Position numbers and translations under genes: made by a program. This document shows, piece by piece, positions 11,393 to 23,135 of a DNA stretch of 64,000 nucleotides. A model generated the notes under the pieces. The model saw nothing but the letters and a program-made list of their open reading frames with translations, made no database searches and was not told the origin of the DNA. This DNA comes from Mauremys mutica (taxonomy: Eukaryota; Chordata; Testudines; Geoemydidae), in assembly GCF_020497125.1 (NCBI RefSeq), contig NC_059082.1:29348965-29412964 (forward strand), in the 5' to 3' direction. Numbering within the stretch: position 1 is the stretch's first letter; each line of letters opens with the position of its first letter.

Positions 11393-13765
11393 TAAAGCAT
11401 ATACAAGTACTAACACTTTCTGTATTGGAGTTATAACACAACAATTTATTCTGTTTAACTGAAATGGGATGTATCAGTAATCTTGCTTTTTGAGACGATT
11501 TCAGAATTAGGCAATTCTGTCTGCTGATATGTAAGTAGACCATACTGTGTCTTAAATAAATATTTGTTTTCTCTTTTTAAATTAGCTGGTTACAGGACTC
11601 TGATTTTTCAGGTGCCTTTATAGTAGTGGTTTCCAACACTGTGGTGCTTTTTCTGTTCAATCTTTTGCTTGATCTCAGCTATTTGCTTGATCTCGGTTGT
11701 TTCCATGTCCTGTTCTTTAAATGAACATTTAATTACATATACTGACCTACTCTCTGCTAAGTCAGAAATACTTGTATATTATCCCTAAAACATCTGAAAT
11801 TCTTGGTTAATCTCATTTTAACTTTTGAGTGGAGAGAATTTAAATTGCATCTTTAAATGACTAAGAGTACATTCATTTCCTTTTATATTACACTTGTTGC
11901 ACTGTATTAGTTTGATATTGTATAGTCATTACTTCAAAGGATTTAAATGCCCAAATCATGGGAAAGTAATCGTATCTTCAATTTGTGGAGTAACAGTTAT
12001 AGGTTGTATTGGTTAGAATCTAACCATAGGTGTGTGTGTTAAAATGTTTGCCTCATCTGTGAGATTAAAACCTACAATTCGCAAATTTATTCAAATATTT
12101 TACAAAGACTCAGGTTTCCATATTGAATGGAATTAATGTATTTACAGAACTGAAAATCCTCCAGCAGCACTAAAGTTCTAGTTGAGAACTATTTTAAATA
12201 ATTAGCATTTGTTGGCTGCAATCAGTTGACTCTTTTTTTTAAATTCTCTAAATACACATGACAACCCTAGGCCATATTTACTTTTCCCAGTCTCCACATC
12301 AGGTGTTGTCATCATTTCAGCACATTGTCTAATTCATGTTTGTTTTTCCTTTACCACAAAGGTTTGAGATGCTGTATCATGTAAATGATGTCTCCAAATC
12401 TTAAAACAGATGTATTTTTGGGCTCATCTTATTGAAATTTTATAGTGCCATTTATCCTTCAGGCTTTAAAGAACACTACTACGTTTATCTCAAGAGATTA
12501 ATCTACCACTGAAATGGTGGAATGAGGACACTATATTTTGGACCAGCAACATCTTGCCAATGGTTTATTGGGTGGGGAACTTCTCAAGTTGAAACTACAA
12601 GGGACAATAAGTATAGACTGGATTAATCTTCTGAGTTCTGTCAAATGACAACTAAGAATAAACCCTCTGTTTTTAAAGAAAGTATCACAGGAGCTTTAAT
12701 GACCATAAGTGGAAATATCTCAGTTGTAAATCTTATCTAAAGTAAATATCAGCAAATTACCATCTCATTGGCACATCAGTGCTTTCGCAAAGTTTCTCCC
12801 AAAGATTAGTAGAAGTTCTTCTTTGAGTTGCTGCAGACATGTATACCGTTTAGATGTGCAGGTGCCTAGCACATACAAGCTGTAGAAATTTGCCTAGCAG
12901 TACCTGTAGGGGTGGCACTGCCCTGACCCCTCTCATATCCTTCTCATTGCCTGAGACTGGAGTTGGAGCACCCTCGATAGTGTTTCTTCACACTGCCCTT
13001 TTTTTTCCCCTTCTCTGTCTTTGAGAACTTGTAAATAGTTTAGTTGTTTATTAGCAATACCACAGATTAGTTAGGGAATTTAGCAGTAGTTTCCTGGTGG
13101 AAAGCCTTCACCAGGATTTAAACATTGCCTTTTATGTGGAGGGGCTATTGGAACACCATGTATGGGTATCTCTATTCAACTCGGCCTGGGAAAGGGGCTC
13201 ATTAAGGATAGGGGCTCCATCTATAAGTCCTTCAAGAAAAGGACACAGATGGCAAGGGACTTGAGACTCAAGCAGTACCTGATGGAGTAAGCCATGAGGC
13301 CTATATCAGCATAGGAGATGGTACCAGTATGCTGATGTTCCTCAGCAGGACTCTGAGGCAGCCTCTAGCAGGAAGATATTCTGTTCCTCTTCCTCAGGTC
13401 CTCCAAGAAAAAGGACCAAAAAATCACCTATGTCTGGACCTCCACGTCCTACTCCAACAGCCCGTGTGAGTCTGAAATTATAAGGCCATATGGCCACATG
13501 TATCTACATAGTGCAGCATGTGAGGCTTGTCTGTTGTCCAAGTTACCATTCACTAGACATTCTGGTGTGAGTACCTCTGGAAATACCAAACACCCTGCTG
13601 CAGTGGCAGACAATTCACGACAATGTGTGTCAAGTGGTTCCCTTTGTCGGTGCAATGCCTACAGAATGTTAGTCACTGGTGCCTCCTCCATAAGTTAGGA
13701 AGTGCATCTGGAATCATTAACAATTCAGGGATTGTGAATGGAACAGGAACGGTCCTGTCATATCG

Positions 13766-13978
13766 ATGTGCTGGAGCTTCAGGCAATGTACAATGTGTGG
13801 CGGGCCTTTTGGCATCACATTCAGGGAACAACAGTGCACAATATTCATGGACAATATCACTGTGATGTACTATGTCAACAAGCAGGGAAGAGCCCATTCC
13901 AGTCAACTTTGTCATGAAGCAATAAAATTTTGGCATGCCTGCATCAAGGAAAATATCATCCTAGTAGTGGCTCACTGA
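13766..13978 (+). pseudogene. DIRS RNase H-region fragment
   Basis: The frame contains FMDNITVMYYVNKQGRAHSSQLCHE and FWHACIKENI, matching the RNase H part of DIRS polyproteins: a TDN-type catalytic aspartate region followed by a Y-x-NKQGG-like motif. The frame stops at 13978, and related sequence continues beyond it in broken form. No intact reverse transcriptase is visible upstream. Confidence 0.7.
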
Positions 13979-14699
13979 CTAGGCTCTGACTCATCTGGCT
14001 GATCACCTTAGGAGAATCTTCTTGAACAACCACTAGTGGTTACTGAAGAACAGTGTGCTGAGGGCCCTCTTCCAAGAATGCCTCACAAACGGATTTCATC
14101 TGAATTGGGGTCTGAACTAATGTGTGCCTTCCCCCATCCCTCTTATCCCTCAGCTTATCCTCAAAATTAAAATGGACCATGCCAAGCTGATCACAATTTT
14201 ACCAGCATGGCTGAGATAATATTGATTCTCCAATCTCCATATGCTATCAGTTTGACCTCCCAAGTCTTTCTCCCTTACCTGTTGACTCAACATCATGGCC
14301 AGAGTGTTCATCCAGACAGTCTACACCTTACCGTGTGTATATTGTGTGGCTAGATAGGAGGACATGCGGTGTTCAGAAGCAGTTAGGGAAGTTCTGCTTA
14401 GTAATAGAAAATCCTCTACGAGGGACACCTACTTGTCTATAAGGAAGCAGTTTTCAATTTGGGTGATCTCTAAGGGAATTCTGAATCTTGGCTGACATAT
14501 GATGGACGTTTTGGACAATGTTGCAGTTGAAATCTTCAGGCCTGGCTCTTTGCTCCTTGAAAGTTCATTTGGCTGCAATTTCAGCTTTCCACTCTCCTTT
14601 TTGGGAGAAGTCAGTATTTTCAAGTCCTATGGCAGGGCAGTTTCTGAAAGGCATTGTCTGTCTCTTTCCACCAGTGAAGAAAATGGTGCCATTGTGGAA

Positions 14700-15290
14700 C
14701 CTTAATATGGTGCTGAATGCACTAATGGGTTCATCATTAGAGCTACTCATTCTCTCTCCTCTCCCAGAAGACTACCTTCCTGGTAGCTATCACATCCACA
14801 AGACAAATCGGTAAATTACAAGTCTTGATGGTGAATCCCTTGTACACCCAGCTCTGCAAAGACAAGGTAATTTTAAGACCACATCCAGAATTTCTGTCAA
14901 AAGAGATCTCTTTTGCATTAATCAGGTTACTGTGTGACTGGAATCTTCAGGATAGAACCTGAAACTGTGGGACCATGGTGCATCCTAAACTCTCCTGCGT
15001 TGGGTGTCTCCCACAAAGCTATGACAGTGACAAGCACCAACACCCCTCCAGGCACTATGATTACTCAGTCATTGCCATCTAGAGCCCAACACTCTGCTAT
15101 ACTGCATGAATACTCGCTGAGCCACTCAGAGAGAGAACAGTCCATCTCCCCTTGCACTGCAGAAATATACTGTCTTGCACTGCTCAAGGCTCCTTTGGGC
15201 AATGCAAGATCATTAATACATTTGCCACTTCTTTGTAGAAAAGTGGACATGCACCAGCCTTTGTAATCTGACCTGAGATTCCACAAGCAC
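14700..15290 (+). pseudogene. DIRS tyrosine recombinase fragment (N-terminal part)
   Basis: Across shifted frames the sequence reads NALMGSSLELL, then KTTFLVAITSTRQIGKLQ, then KDKVILRPHPEFLSKE. This resembles the start of the DIRS tyrosine recombinase catalytic domain, where an R in 'TSTRQ' would be the first catalytic arginine. The fragment is interrupted downstream by LTR insertions, and its remaining half appears at 16860-17200. Confidence 0.65.
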
Positions 15291-15294
15291 TTCA

Positions 15295-16775
15295 ACCTAC
15301 AACATATATAAAACAGATTTTAACAACTACAGAAAGACTTATTTTAAATGATAAGTAGCAGGCGTAGAGATCAAAGTTGGTTACCTAATAAATAAAAATA
15401 AATTCGCAGTCTAAATTCTAACTTTAACAGACTAAGCAAGATTTGAATCAAACAGACTCTCACCCCACTGTCTGTTACAGGCATCTTACAGTTCTTAATA
15501 CTCAGACTGAACTCCTTTCCAGCTTGAAATCAATCTCCTGATCTCAGTCTTTTGTCTTCTAGATAATCTTCCAGGTATTAAGATTTGGGATGGGGCGGGG
15601 TAGAGGGAGGCGAGAGGCCAAGTGATTATGATACAGTCTCTCTTTTTATACCTTCTTCTAGCTGCTAGAAAGATCCTTGCTGTGATGTCGGGTCCAGGCA
15701 GTCTCCATTGCCTGTGTGTACCCTCTGAGAAGAATCTGGGAAAGTGGATTTTTTTTTTGATGGGGCATCAACACTTGTCAGGCCATCCTTTGTTGCAGCT
15801 GAAAGGCTAGCTGTGGGAGTTTCCCAATCTCACAACATATTTCAGTAGCACTGTGATGGGGTGGGACTCACCGGTGCGGCACCTCCCACTGGTCGCTCCG
15901 GGAATTAGCTCAGTCATGGGGAGCACCCTCTCCTGGTGGTGTCCCGTCCGTCTCTCACCCTCCGTTGGCACCTGGACCCGTGTTGCTCCCTTCTGCTCGC
16001 GGCGTCCCCTTCAGGACACTGCCCTCTGGCAGTGCCCCCCGTCTGTTCTCACCCCCTTCCGGGGGGTGGGGGGGTTAACAGCAGTCCTCCACCTGCCGCA
16101 GTGGCCACCTACACCCCCAAAGTCTAACCTCTTCCATCAAGGGTATGGTGTAGTCCAATATGGGCATTTCCCACGGCCAGGTGCAATGTAAGGGGGAAGG
16201 GAGGGACCCAGCCCACCCGCTACTCTAGGTCCTGACCCAGGACCCTCTAGCGGCAGCCTCTCTGCCCTTCTCTCCCCTTGTTTGCTGTCCACTCTCCCTG
16301 GATCACTTCCCCTCTGACCCTTTGCACCCTTTAGGCCTTTTCCTCAGGGCCTGCAGCCTGGCACTCCGCTAGTGCTGGTCTCCCAGCTCAGGAGACAGAC
16401 CTTCCCTGTTGGAGGTCTGGGAGAGACTGCCTGCTCCTCTTCTAGGCAGCCTGTATATAGGGCTGAGCCTGGCCCTGATGGGCGGCCACTTGCTCAGCCC
16501 TCATTGGCTCTCCCTCAGGCCTTCCCTAATTGGCTGCCTCTCATTGGCCTGCCCTAGTCCAATCTCTCATAGGGGTGGGGCAGCCGCCCCCCACAAGCAC
16601 ATGCAGCAATACTTCATAACTTTGCATACAATGATAGTACATACAATTCAACAGAATATTAACATTCAACAGATGAAGACTTTTAAAATGATACCTCAAA
16701 GGCATGTGTTGTATCAAACTTATCAATCATATCACAGTGGTGAATATGAGAGCTCCAGGATGCTACTTTGAGGTA
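15295..16775 (-). repeat. ERV LTR-like sequence, split by a later solo LTR
   Basis: Sequence at about 15295-15846 and 16601-16775 looks like one LTR in minus orientation. It contains stretches I recognise from turtle ERV LTRs, and it sits exactly where the DIRS recombinase is broken. The two pieces are separated by the solo LTR at 15852-16595. End points are approximate, and I cannot show a target duplication for this outer copy. Confidence 0.45.
15852..16595 (+). repeat. Solo ERV LTR with 5-bp target duplication
   Basis: This GC-rich 744-bp block starts TGTGATGGGG and ends CCCCCACA, giving TG...CA termini. It is flanked by AGCAC at 15847-15851 and again at 16596-16600, a perfect 5-bp duplication typical of LTR integration. 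It holds no coding sequence, so it is a solo LTR left after recombination between two LTRs. Its composition contrasts strongly with the AT-rich surroundings. Confidence 0.88.
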
Positions 16776-16859
16776 CACTTTGTCACTTTCTTACCTGTAT
16801 TTTTTCCCCAAATCATATTTGGGTGCAGAAGACCGTCTTAGATGTGAGAAGGTATTTGA

Positions 16860-17200
16860 CATTTTAGCCTGAAAGGATAAAGCATTTCGTTCATTACCTC
16901 GTCTATTCATATCTTACACTGAGTGGATGAAAGGACAATTGGTTTCAGCTCAAATCATATCTAAATGGATATCTATATTACGACGACTTTTGGAGTGGCT
17001 TAGATTATGTCCCCAAGTTCAAGCAACATCAACAGCATTTTTTAGAGATGTTTCCATAGTGTATATCTACAGACCTGCAATGTGGTCTCCAGTAAACGGT
17101 CTTTTTTAGACATTATGCTATCACCACAGCATCACAGGCTGATGTAAACTTTTGGGAAGGCAGTTCTACAGTCACTGTTTTAATAGACTCTGAGCCCCAC
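16860..17200 (+). pseudogene. DIRS tyrosine recombinase fragment (C-terminal part)
   Basis: The frame at 16927-17109 reads VSAQIISKWI then QATSTAFFRDVS and AMWSPVNGLF. This resembles the end of the DIRS recombinase, where an H-x-x-R box and a final tyrosine are expected. In this copy the H-x-x-R region reads 'QATSTA' and the catalytic residues are lost. It is the downstream continuation of the fragment at 14700-15290. Confidence 0.65.
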
Positions 17201-17265
17201 CTCCTCATTAAACGACTTGTGAGTCACCTGCGTGGCATACATGTCTGCTGATATTTGAAGAAGAA

Positions 17266-17590
17266 AAGATGGTTACATACCTGTGTTATAACTGTTGTTC
17301 TTCAAGATGTGAATGCAGACGTGTATTCACAACCTACCCTCTGTCCCCTCTGCCGCAGAATCCCCAGCCTAAGGTTTGGTGTGAAGGAACTGAGGGGGAT
17401 TAGGGTAGCACGACCCATATATAGTCAGGGGAGGGACCATTAAGCAACGGGCACAAGCATCATCCCTACTGATACTGCTAGGCCTATTTCTCTGGCTTTG
17501 GTGCACTGGGCATGTGAACAGCTGAGTGGAATACATGTCTGCATCCACACCTTGAAGAACAGTTATGACACAGGTAAGTAACCATCTTTT
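17266..17590. repeat. DIRS terminal inverted-repeat module
   Basis: About 60 bp at 17266-17328 (GATGGTTACATACCTGTGTT...) is mirrored at 17530-17588 (...CACAGGTAAGTAACCATC), with about 200 bp between them. The centre contains a TATATA box at about 17420. The arms also resemble the left end near 12822, so this is the right terminal region of the DIRS element. Confidence 0.7.
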
Positions 17591-18097
17591 TTCAGTTAGT
17601 TATACTGTACTACTGATATACTGTGTTCAGATAAAAAATTACTCATAATACAAAATAAAGTTCCCCCTACTTCATAGCAAGTAGAACTTATCTTGAGTTT
17701 TGACTTGTCTTTGTTAAAATTAATGTAGCCTAGTAAATGTCCAAATTTTCTGAGTTTTTTTAATACAAAAGTCATGTGAGTATCCAATATAGATTAGTTT
17801 TGATCATTTGAAGGGAAAGCACTATGTTGGTGCTGCTGCAGAGCAAATCTGTTTTGTATGTACAACAGTCCTTGAGTACCACCAAGTCTCTTTTGAAATA
17901 CCACAACAAGAAGCAGTTTGCTAAATTAAAACTGTACCATCCTTGGACTCTTTCTGAGTAAAATACAAACTATACTTTTTATTGCAAAACATGTTGATTC
18001 TGAACTAAAAGGTACTATCCAAAAAACATGGTTCTTTCAAGATGTACACTGTTTGACGTTCGATTCTAAACACCAACATTGTGTTTTCCTCCCACAG

Positions 18098-18192
18098 GTG
18101 ACCCCAAAACTTGGCAGAACAAGTCTCTTCCTGGAGATCCAAACTATCTTGTTGGAGCAAACTGTGTCTCAGTCCTAATTGACCACTTCTAA
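18098..18192 (+). CDS. TJP1: TJP1 (ZO-1) last coding exon and stop
   Basis: This exon encodes DPKTWQNKSLPGDPNYLVG and ends VSVLIDHF, followed by TAA at 18190-18192, which is the standard ZO-1 C-terminus. The first two bases complete a glycine codon with the G of the long form of the previous exon, or a cysteine codon with the T left by the alternative donor. The acceptor CTCCCACAG is strong. It completes the ZU5 domain, and no frame damage is seen. Confidence 0.97.
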
Positions 18193-19640
18193 TCCTTAAA
18201 TTAGCTGACTGAGTAAATAATGTGAAACTGAGATGGACCTTACATATAAACTGAATGACTCTATCAAGTATTAACGGAACTTACTGTTTAAGCATCTTGC
18301 TTTAACTAACAATGGTTAGCAAGTACACTCTTGAACCACGGTCAGAATACATGCCACAAACAGGAAGTTTACTATGGAAACAGGGTGGGGTTCTTGTGGG
18401 TTCCGAATGTTGGGGTTTTTGGTTTGTTTGTTTTTTAAATGGACACAGCTAATGTTTCATTGTTAAAACTTTAAAGTACCAATGGAATACATACAGAAGA
18501 ATTGAATTTGGTTCATAGTCCACTGGTTGAAGTACAGAATTTGGCATTTTTATTTTTTAACTTGGGGGTGTTAAAATACACAATACTATATTTCCATCTC
18601 TGGTTTTTTGATGGCTCTTTTGGTGTACATGTCCCATAAAGTAGCGATAAACTTTTGACTACCACAACTTAGATGTTTTCCTCTACTGTGAGGCTTATAA
18701 AAGCACGTCTACTTACTGTACATGAAAACATTGTTAGTTTTCTTTTGTTATGGGAAAGATAGAAAGCATGTGAGATGACTATGGTTCAGTTGCCTCTGTG
18801 GATTTGTAAATTAACCAACACACTACTACAGACATATTAACCAGCAGGGATGCCTTACCCTCATGTTTTTAATAGTCTTAGTTCTCATAGTTCTCTGTAT
18901 TACTAAGTTTGTATGGCTTTTGTGCTTAACTAGATAATATATCATGAAACAGATTGATAAAGTGACTTATTGTGAACTTGCTGGTTTAGAGAACAAGTAT
19001 TGTTTGTTTGTGTTGATCAACCAGAAGAGAGCCAGAAGAAAATGATGGTATGTTTTCTGCTATGCATTTGAAAATTTATAGATGTTATAGAATGCCTGTA
19101 TATAAAGCGTGCATACCACTTTTGTTCTTGGTTTGTAAATTAACTTTTATAAGCTTTACCTTTTTATATATAAATATATAAAAACAAAACAAAGTTTCTT
19201 AAGGATATCTTTGTATTCTCACACCTTTTGAGCCTTGAACTTTGACATCTGCAGCAATAAAGCAGCATTTCTACATTATACAAACAAGGACATTTTTTAA
19301 AAAATGCACAATGTTGTTACCTTTTTAAGTGCTGCATTTGAAGACTATAACTCGGAATTCTCTAGTTTGATTAAAATCTTGAAAAATATCCCTACTGTAA
19401 TTTGTGATAAGGATGCTATACTATGTGCCCTGAAATGTATTTTTTTACTAATAAACAATTTATTATGGCACATCAGCACTACTACTGTTTAGATAATATA
19501 CCACTGCATTCTGTTAATCAGTTATTAGCTATTCAGGTGTGGCTGATTTTTTCTTTGCAGTTATTAAAATTACACATTTCTAAATATACAGAATAAAATT
19601 GTTTTTAAAATAATAAAGGATATTTTCAGTATCTTATTGT
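18193..19640 (+). other. TJP1: TJP1 3' untranslated region
   Basis: AT-rich sequence follows the stop codon without a further open frame. Canonical AATAAA signals lie at 19256-19261, 19450-19455, 19592-19597 and 19612-19617, so the transcript probably ends within about 1.1-1.45 kb of the stop and may use alternative polyadenylation. The exact end cannot be read from sequence alone. Confidence 0.75.
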
Positions 19641-22250
19641 TTCCAAAATGCATTTATGTGCACACTTCCAAATCAGTTTAGTTTCTGTTTTAAGGACCAG
19701 ATTTTGCCATCCTTACTCATGCTCAGTAGAACTTTATTTTGGGAGACTCCCCACTGAATAATCTTAACTATCATAATAAAACCAATTCAAGGTGCAATTG
19801 TGGTGTGAACCAACTGGGGCTACTCGAGAGTAGGATATTACTCGAAGCAAGTACAAGTGGCAGAATTGTGCCATGAATCACCATGGGTAAATTAGGCTCT
19901 TTATTGTATCAACTATGTAAATTAGTTTCTAAAACATGCTGGCAAGTTAGCAAACACATTTTAATTTCCTGAGATCTATTCCAAAACTTGTCCTATAGAG
20001 GCAAAATCCAATATAGGGCTGGCACTAGAAGGTCCTCAAGAACAGGATGGCCATGATACTATAGGCTTACAATCTATTGTATGTCTAAAACCAAAAGTTT
20101 AGAATAGGATTTACACTAAATAAAAGCCAACTATCCCTTGGGTACATTTAGGATAAAAGATAAATCATGCCCTTTGGTTGCTCTAAATTGTTAAATAATA
20201 CCCGTACCCATACACAAACTTAATGAGCTGTATAATGTGCACAGTATTTTTCTGGCTTAAAACTTAAGATATTTCACTAGGATTACATTGGCAGGACTGT
20301 CACTTGAATGGTAAGTCACTGATGATTAAGGTATAGTCTGATTCTGTAAGGCCCTGCCTAAATTCTGGAAGTACTCTTAAAAATCACTTTGAAATATGGC
20401 TTATAAACCTGAAGCGTTTCCATTCTAAGTTTGTTCTTACTGGATAGATAATTAGCAGACAACAACATCCCTCAAGACTTTTGTGCATTAGAAAACACAT
20501 TGCTGATACTTGCAATGGCTCAGTTGAACTATTGTGTCCAAAGTAGTGTAAAATGTGTTCCGCATATCTAAACACAGCATTTTCTCCAAATGTTTCAGTA
20601 GTTGCATGTTGTGGGTACCTGTCCTGTGGGTTCCCATAATGGGGTTTGTGGGAGTTGGAACCCAGAGTTGAAGAAATGCTGGAACATTTTTTTAATGTGA
20701 ACTGTAAACTCCCAAAATATAAATTAACAGAAGCTCTCCAGAAGCTCAAAACAATAAATTAGCAATTTAAGGAGAATACAAGACATTGCAAATGGGAGTC
20801 ACTAAAGGGGTTGTGGAAACCTATATGCCGGGTGGACCACTTGCATCAGTGCAGCTGAAGTGTGGATATTGTCTACACTGCTATTACGATACAATGCAGA
20901 GTACAATTGTGATGAATCTGAGTTTTGCTTTTAGTAAGTGCAATTATAGTGGGGCTGGTAATATTTGTGCACCGTTGAAAGCGCTTGTGTGTAGATGGGT
21001 GTTAGATATAGCAGGTGCTTTAAGTCCAAAAATCTGTAATGTAGATGCCATTTCAGAAGGAAGAGTGGATTAGAGAGCAAGTAAGTTAACGTCTTAGAGA
21101 TGATTAGAAATGAAGCTAGGGGTTGGTAAGTGACATGGGGGGGGGGAGTTGGTGGGGGGGCATTCTTGAGTACTTTTTTGCTGCTTTATGGTATATAAAG
21201 TAGCCTGAATGACACTCTTAACAGAAGGGAAAAAAGGAGGTGGGAAAATTCAGGTCCTGTCCTTCTTGTAAAATAGACTGGCCAAGTAGTGAGATTTAAA
21301 TGAGTGAAAAATGAGCAAGTGTGAAGGGAAGAGATATTTTAGTCGAACTATTTAAAGTGCTGGGTTTGGTTTTAACAACACCCATTTAACTTCAGTTAAC
21401 TACAATTTTGAAAGAGTATCTGTTAAATATTCAATACTGTCACCTTCAGTTAAGGTGTGAGATCTCACAAATATACTGTGAGAACTCCCCACATGTCCCC
21501 CAGCAAAATAAAGACCAGAGTTAACATTCCTGATATTAATAATTTTAGGGCACCTTCATGCAATAAATATAAAGAGCAGAAAAAGGCACCAGATGCCTTT
21601 TTAAGATGTTTTGCAGATCATCTTTAAACCCATAGAGAAGAGCAGAGAGGAAAAGCCAAATCATACACATGGATGCAATACTGAAGAGGAGCAGTTAACA
21701 AAACAGAGGGCATAAAAAAAAAGTACCTTTTTGTTTTTAATAGGTGATTATCTTCATTCATGTCAAACATTTCAGAGTTTCTTGCCCTTAAGTAATGTCA
21801 AGTGAGTGGAATTTGATTTTACGCCCAAAAGGAAGATGTTGGAACCAGTAGATACCTTTGAAAATCAACAAGTTTTGCGATTAGCCAGACCCTTCCCCCC
21901 CCCCCCCACACCCCATTATATGCACACCATCCTTCCTCTTTGTTGCCTCTGTAGTTTGTAAGCTTCCTGGGATAGGAAACTTTCTTCAAGAGTTTTAAGT
22001 GTTATATTAAAAAAAGGTGAACTCTACTTTCTTGAACCTGGGAGCTAGATCCGTTAAATTCAGTAGAGATGTTTTCAACCAGGGCAGTAGTAAAAACTTT
22101 AAATCTAAAAGGACTAAGAGGACTTCTGCACTGCACTGAGTCTTAGAGCCTGGGTCTGTTGATTTGGGTTTGTGGAGCTAAAAATAGACGTAAACACATT
22201 TGTCTTGGGCTGGAGTCTGAGACCCTCCACCCTAGCAGGTTTAACATAGA
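19641..22250. other. Intergenic sequence downstream of TJP1
   Basis: I recognise no gene here. It includes a G-run at 21137-21160 and a C-run at 21895-21907. A 95-codon frame at 20786-21073 contains a TTGTCTACACTGCTATTA stretch that looks like old MITE sequence rather than a gene. Confidence 0.6.
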
Positions 22251-22654
22251 GTATGTCTACGCTTAGTGGGGATTGATGCTGCGGTGATCGATCCACTGGG
22301 GGTCAATTTAGCGGGTCTAGTGAAGACCCGCTAAATTGACTGGAGATCGCTCTCCCGTCGACTCCAGTACTCCACAGGAATGAGAAGCATAAGGTAAGTC
22401 GACAGGAGAGTTTCTCCCATCAACCCAGCACGGTGTAGACACAGCAGTAAGTGGACCTAAGCTATGTTAAAGCAGCAAAGAGTCCTGTGGCATCACATGC
22501 ATCCGACGAAGTGGGTATTCACCCACGAAAGCTCATGCTCCAATACATCTGTTAGTCTATAAGGTGCCACAGGACTCTGCTGTTTTTACAGATCCAAACT
22601 AACATGGCTACCCCTCTGATACTAAGCTATGTTGACTCCAGCTATGTTATTCAC
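22251..22654. mobile_element. GTCTACACT-type MITE, interrupted by a SINE-like insert
   Basis: The element begins GTATGTCTACGCTTAGTGGGG and contains an internal hairpin (GGTCAATTTAGCGGGTCT... against ...AGACCCGCTAAATTGAC, 22301-22340). A 153-bp insert with a 12-bp duplication splits it at 22469. The right end is missing where an hAT fragment begins at 22655. Confidence 0.65.
22469..22621. mobile_element. SINE-like 153-bp insert with 12-bp target duplication
   Basis: CTAAGCTATGTT lies on both sides (22457-22468 and 22622-22633), so the insert moved by retroposition or a similar route. The body includes GACGAAGTGGGTATTCACCC and the end CTACCCCTCTGATA, which I know as a very common turtle repeat. 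Its 5' start (22469-22492) is mirrored at 22565-22587, so the RNA could fold back. I see no clear RNA polymerase III A and B boxes. Confidence 0.75.
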
Positions 22655-22800
22655 CAGGGGTCGGCAACCTCTGGCACGCAGCTCGCCAGGGTAAGTACCC
22701 TGGCGGGCCAGGCCAGTTTGTTTACCTGCTGCGTCCCAAGCCAATGGGGGTGGCGGGAAGCAGCACGGGCGAGGGATGGCTTAAAAAAAACCCACATCCC
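22655..22800. mobile_element. hAT-type MITE fragment (left end only)
   Basis: It begins CAGGGGTCGGCAACCTCTGG, the same terminal type as the complete copy at 24002-24308. The inner part is GC-rich with a small hairpin (GCCAGGGTAAGTACCCTGGC). No right end is present. Confidence 0.65.
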
Positions 22801-22869
22801 TTACTGAAGTAGTAATGCCACTATAACCTTCAAGTGTCTGCTCTTAGTCTGCATGTATTTGCTCTCTTA

Positions 22870-23135
22870 GGTCTGGTCTACACTGAAAACTTCCACTGGC
22901 ATAGCTGCATCTCTCAGGGGTGTGAAACATCCACACTCCAGAGAGATGTAGCTCTGCTGAACTAACCCCCAGTGTAGACAGTGGTAGATTGATGGAAGAA
23001 TTTTCACTGACCTAGCTACCGCCTCTCGGAGATGGATTAACTACAGTGACAGGAGAACCCTTTCTGTTGCTGTAGTGAGTGTCTACACTGAAGCTCTACA
23101 GCTGACACTGTAGCACTTTAAGTGTAGACAGAGCC
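22870..23135. mobile_element. GTCTACACT-type MITE, complete
   Basis: The left end GGTCTGGTCTACACT and right end AGTGTAGACAGAGCC are inverted relatives. The 266-bp interior has no open frame. Further GTGTAGACA and GTCTACACT motifs lie inside it, suggesting nested or duplicated ends. Confidence 0.65.

Larger units (their letters stand above)
12822..17590 (+). mobile_element. Decayed DIRS-type tyrosine-recombinase retroelement
   Basis: Both ends resemble each other in inverted form (a GTTCTTC...TGCAGACATGTAT core at about 12824 and its inverse at about 17530-17570). Internal fragments read like DIRS. At 13826-13978 an RNase H-like piece reads FMDNITVMYYVNKQGRAHS. At 14700-14930 a recombinase-like piece reads TFLVAITSTRQ, LCKDKVILRPHPEFL. 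At 16860-17110 the recombinase tail reads VSAQIISKWI, TSTAFF. All frames carry stops and shifts, so it is non-functional. ERV LTR sequence (about 15295-16775) splits the recombinase. Orientation is the same as TJP1. Confidence 0.75.
9999..18097 (+). other. TJP1: TJP1 last intron, hosting a DIRS element
   Basis: The intron is 8.1 kb and runs from GTATGC to TTTTCCTCCCACAG. Its first 2.8 kb (to about 12820) is AT-rich single-copy-looking sequence with a GT/GA microsatellite at 11361-11392. Positions 12822-17590 are a decayed DIRS retroelement with ERV LTR sequence inside it. The last 500 bp show nothing notable. Confidence 0.85.

Noticed and set aside
15853..16771. Long GC-rich open frames of 112 and 120 codons
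   Set aside because: They lie in the solo LTR bounded by an AGCAC duplication, and the openness follows from GC-rich composition.
20786..21073. 95-codon frame downstream of TJP1
   Set aside because: It contains a GTCTACACTGCTATTA segment typical of the local MITEs and shows no protein family motifs.
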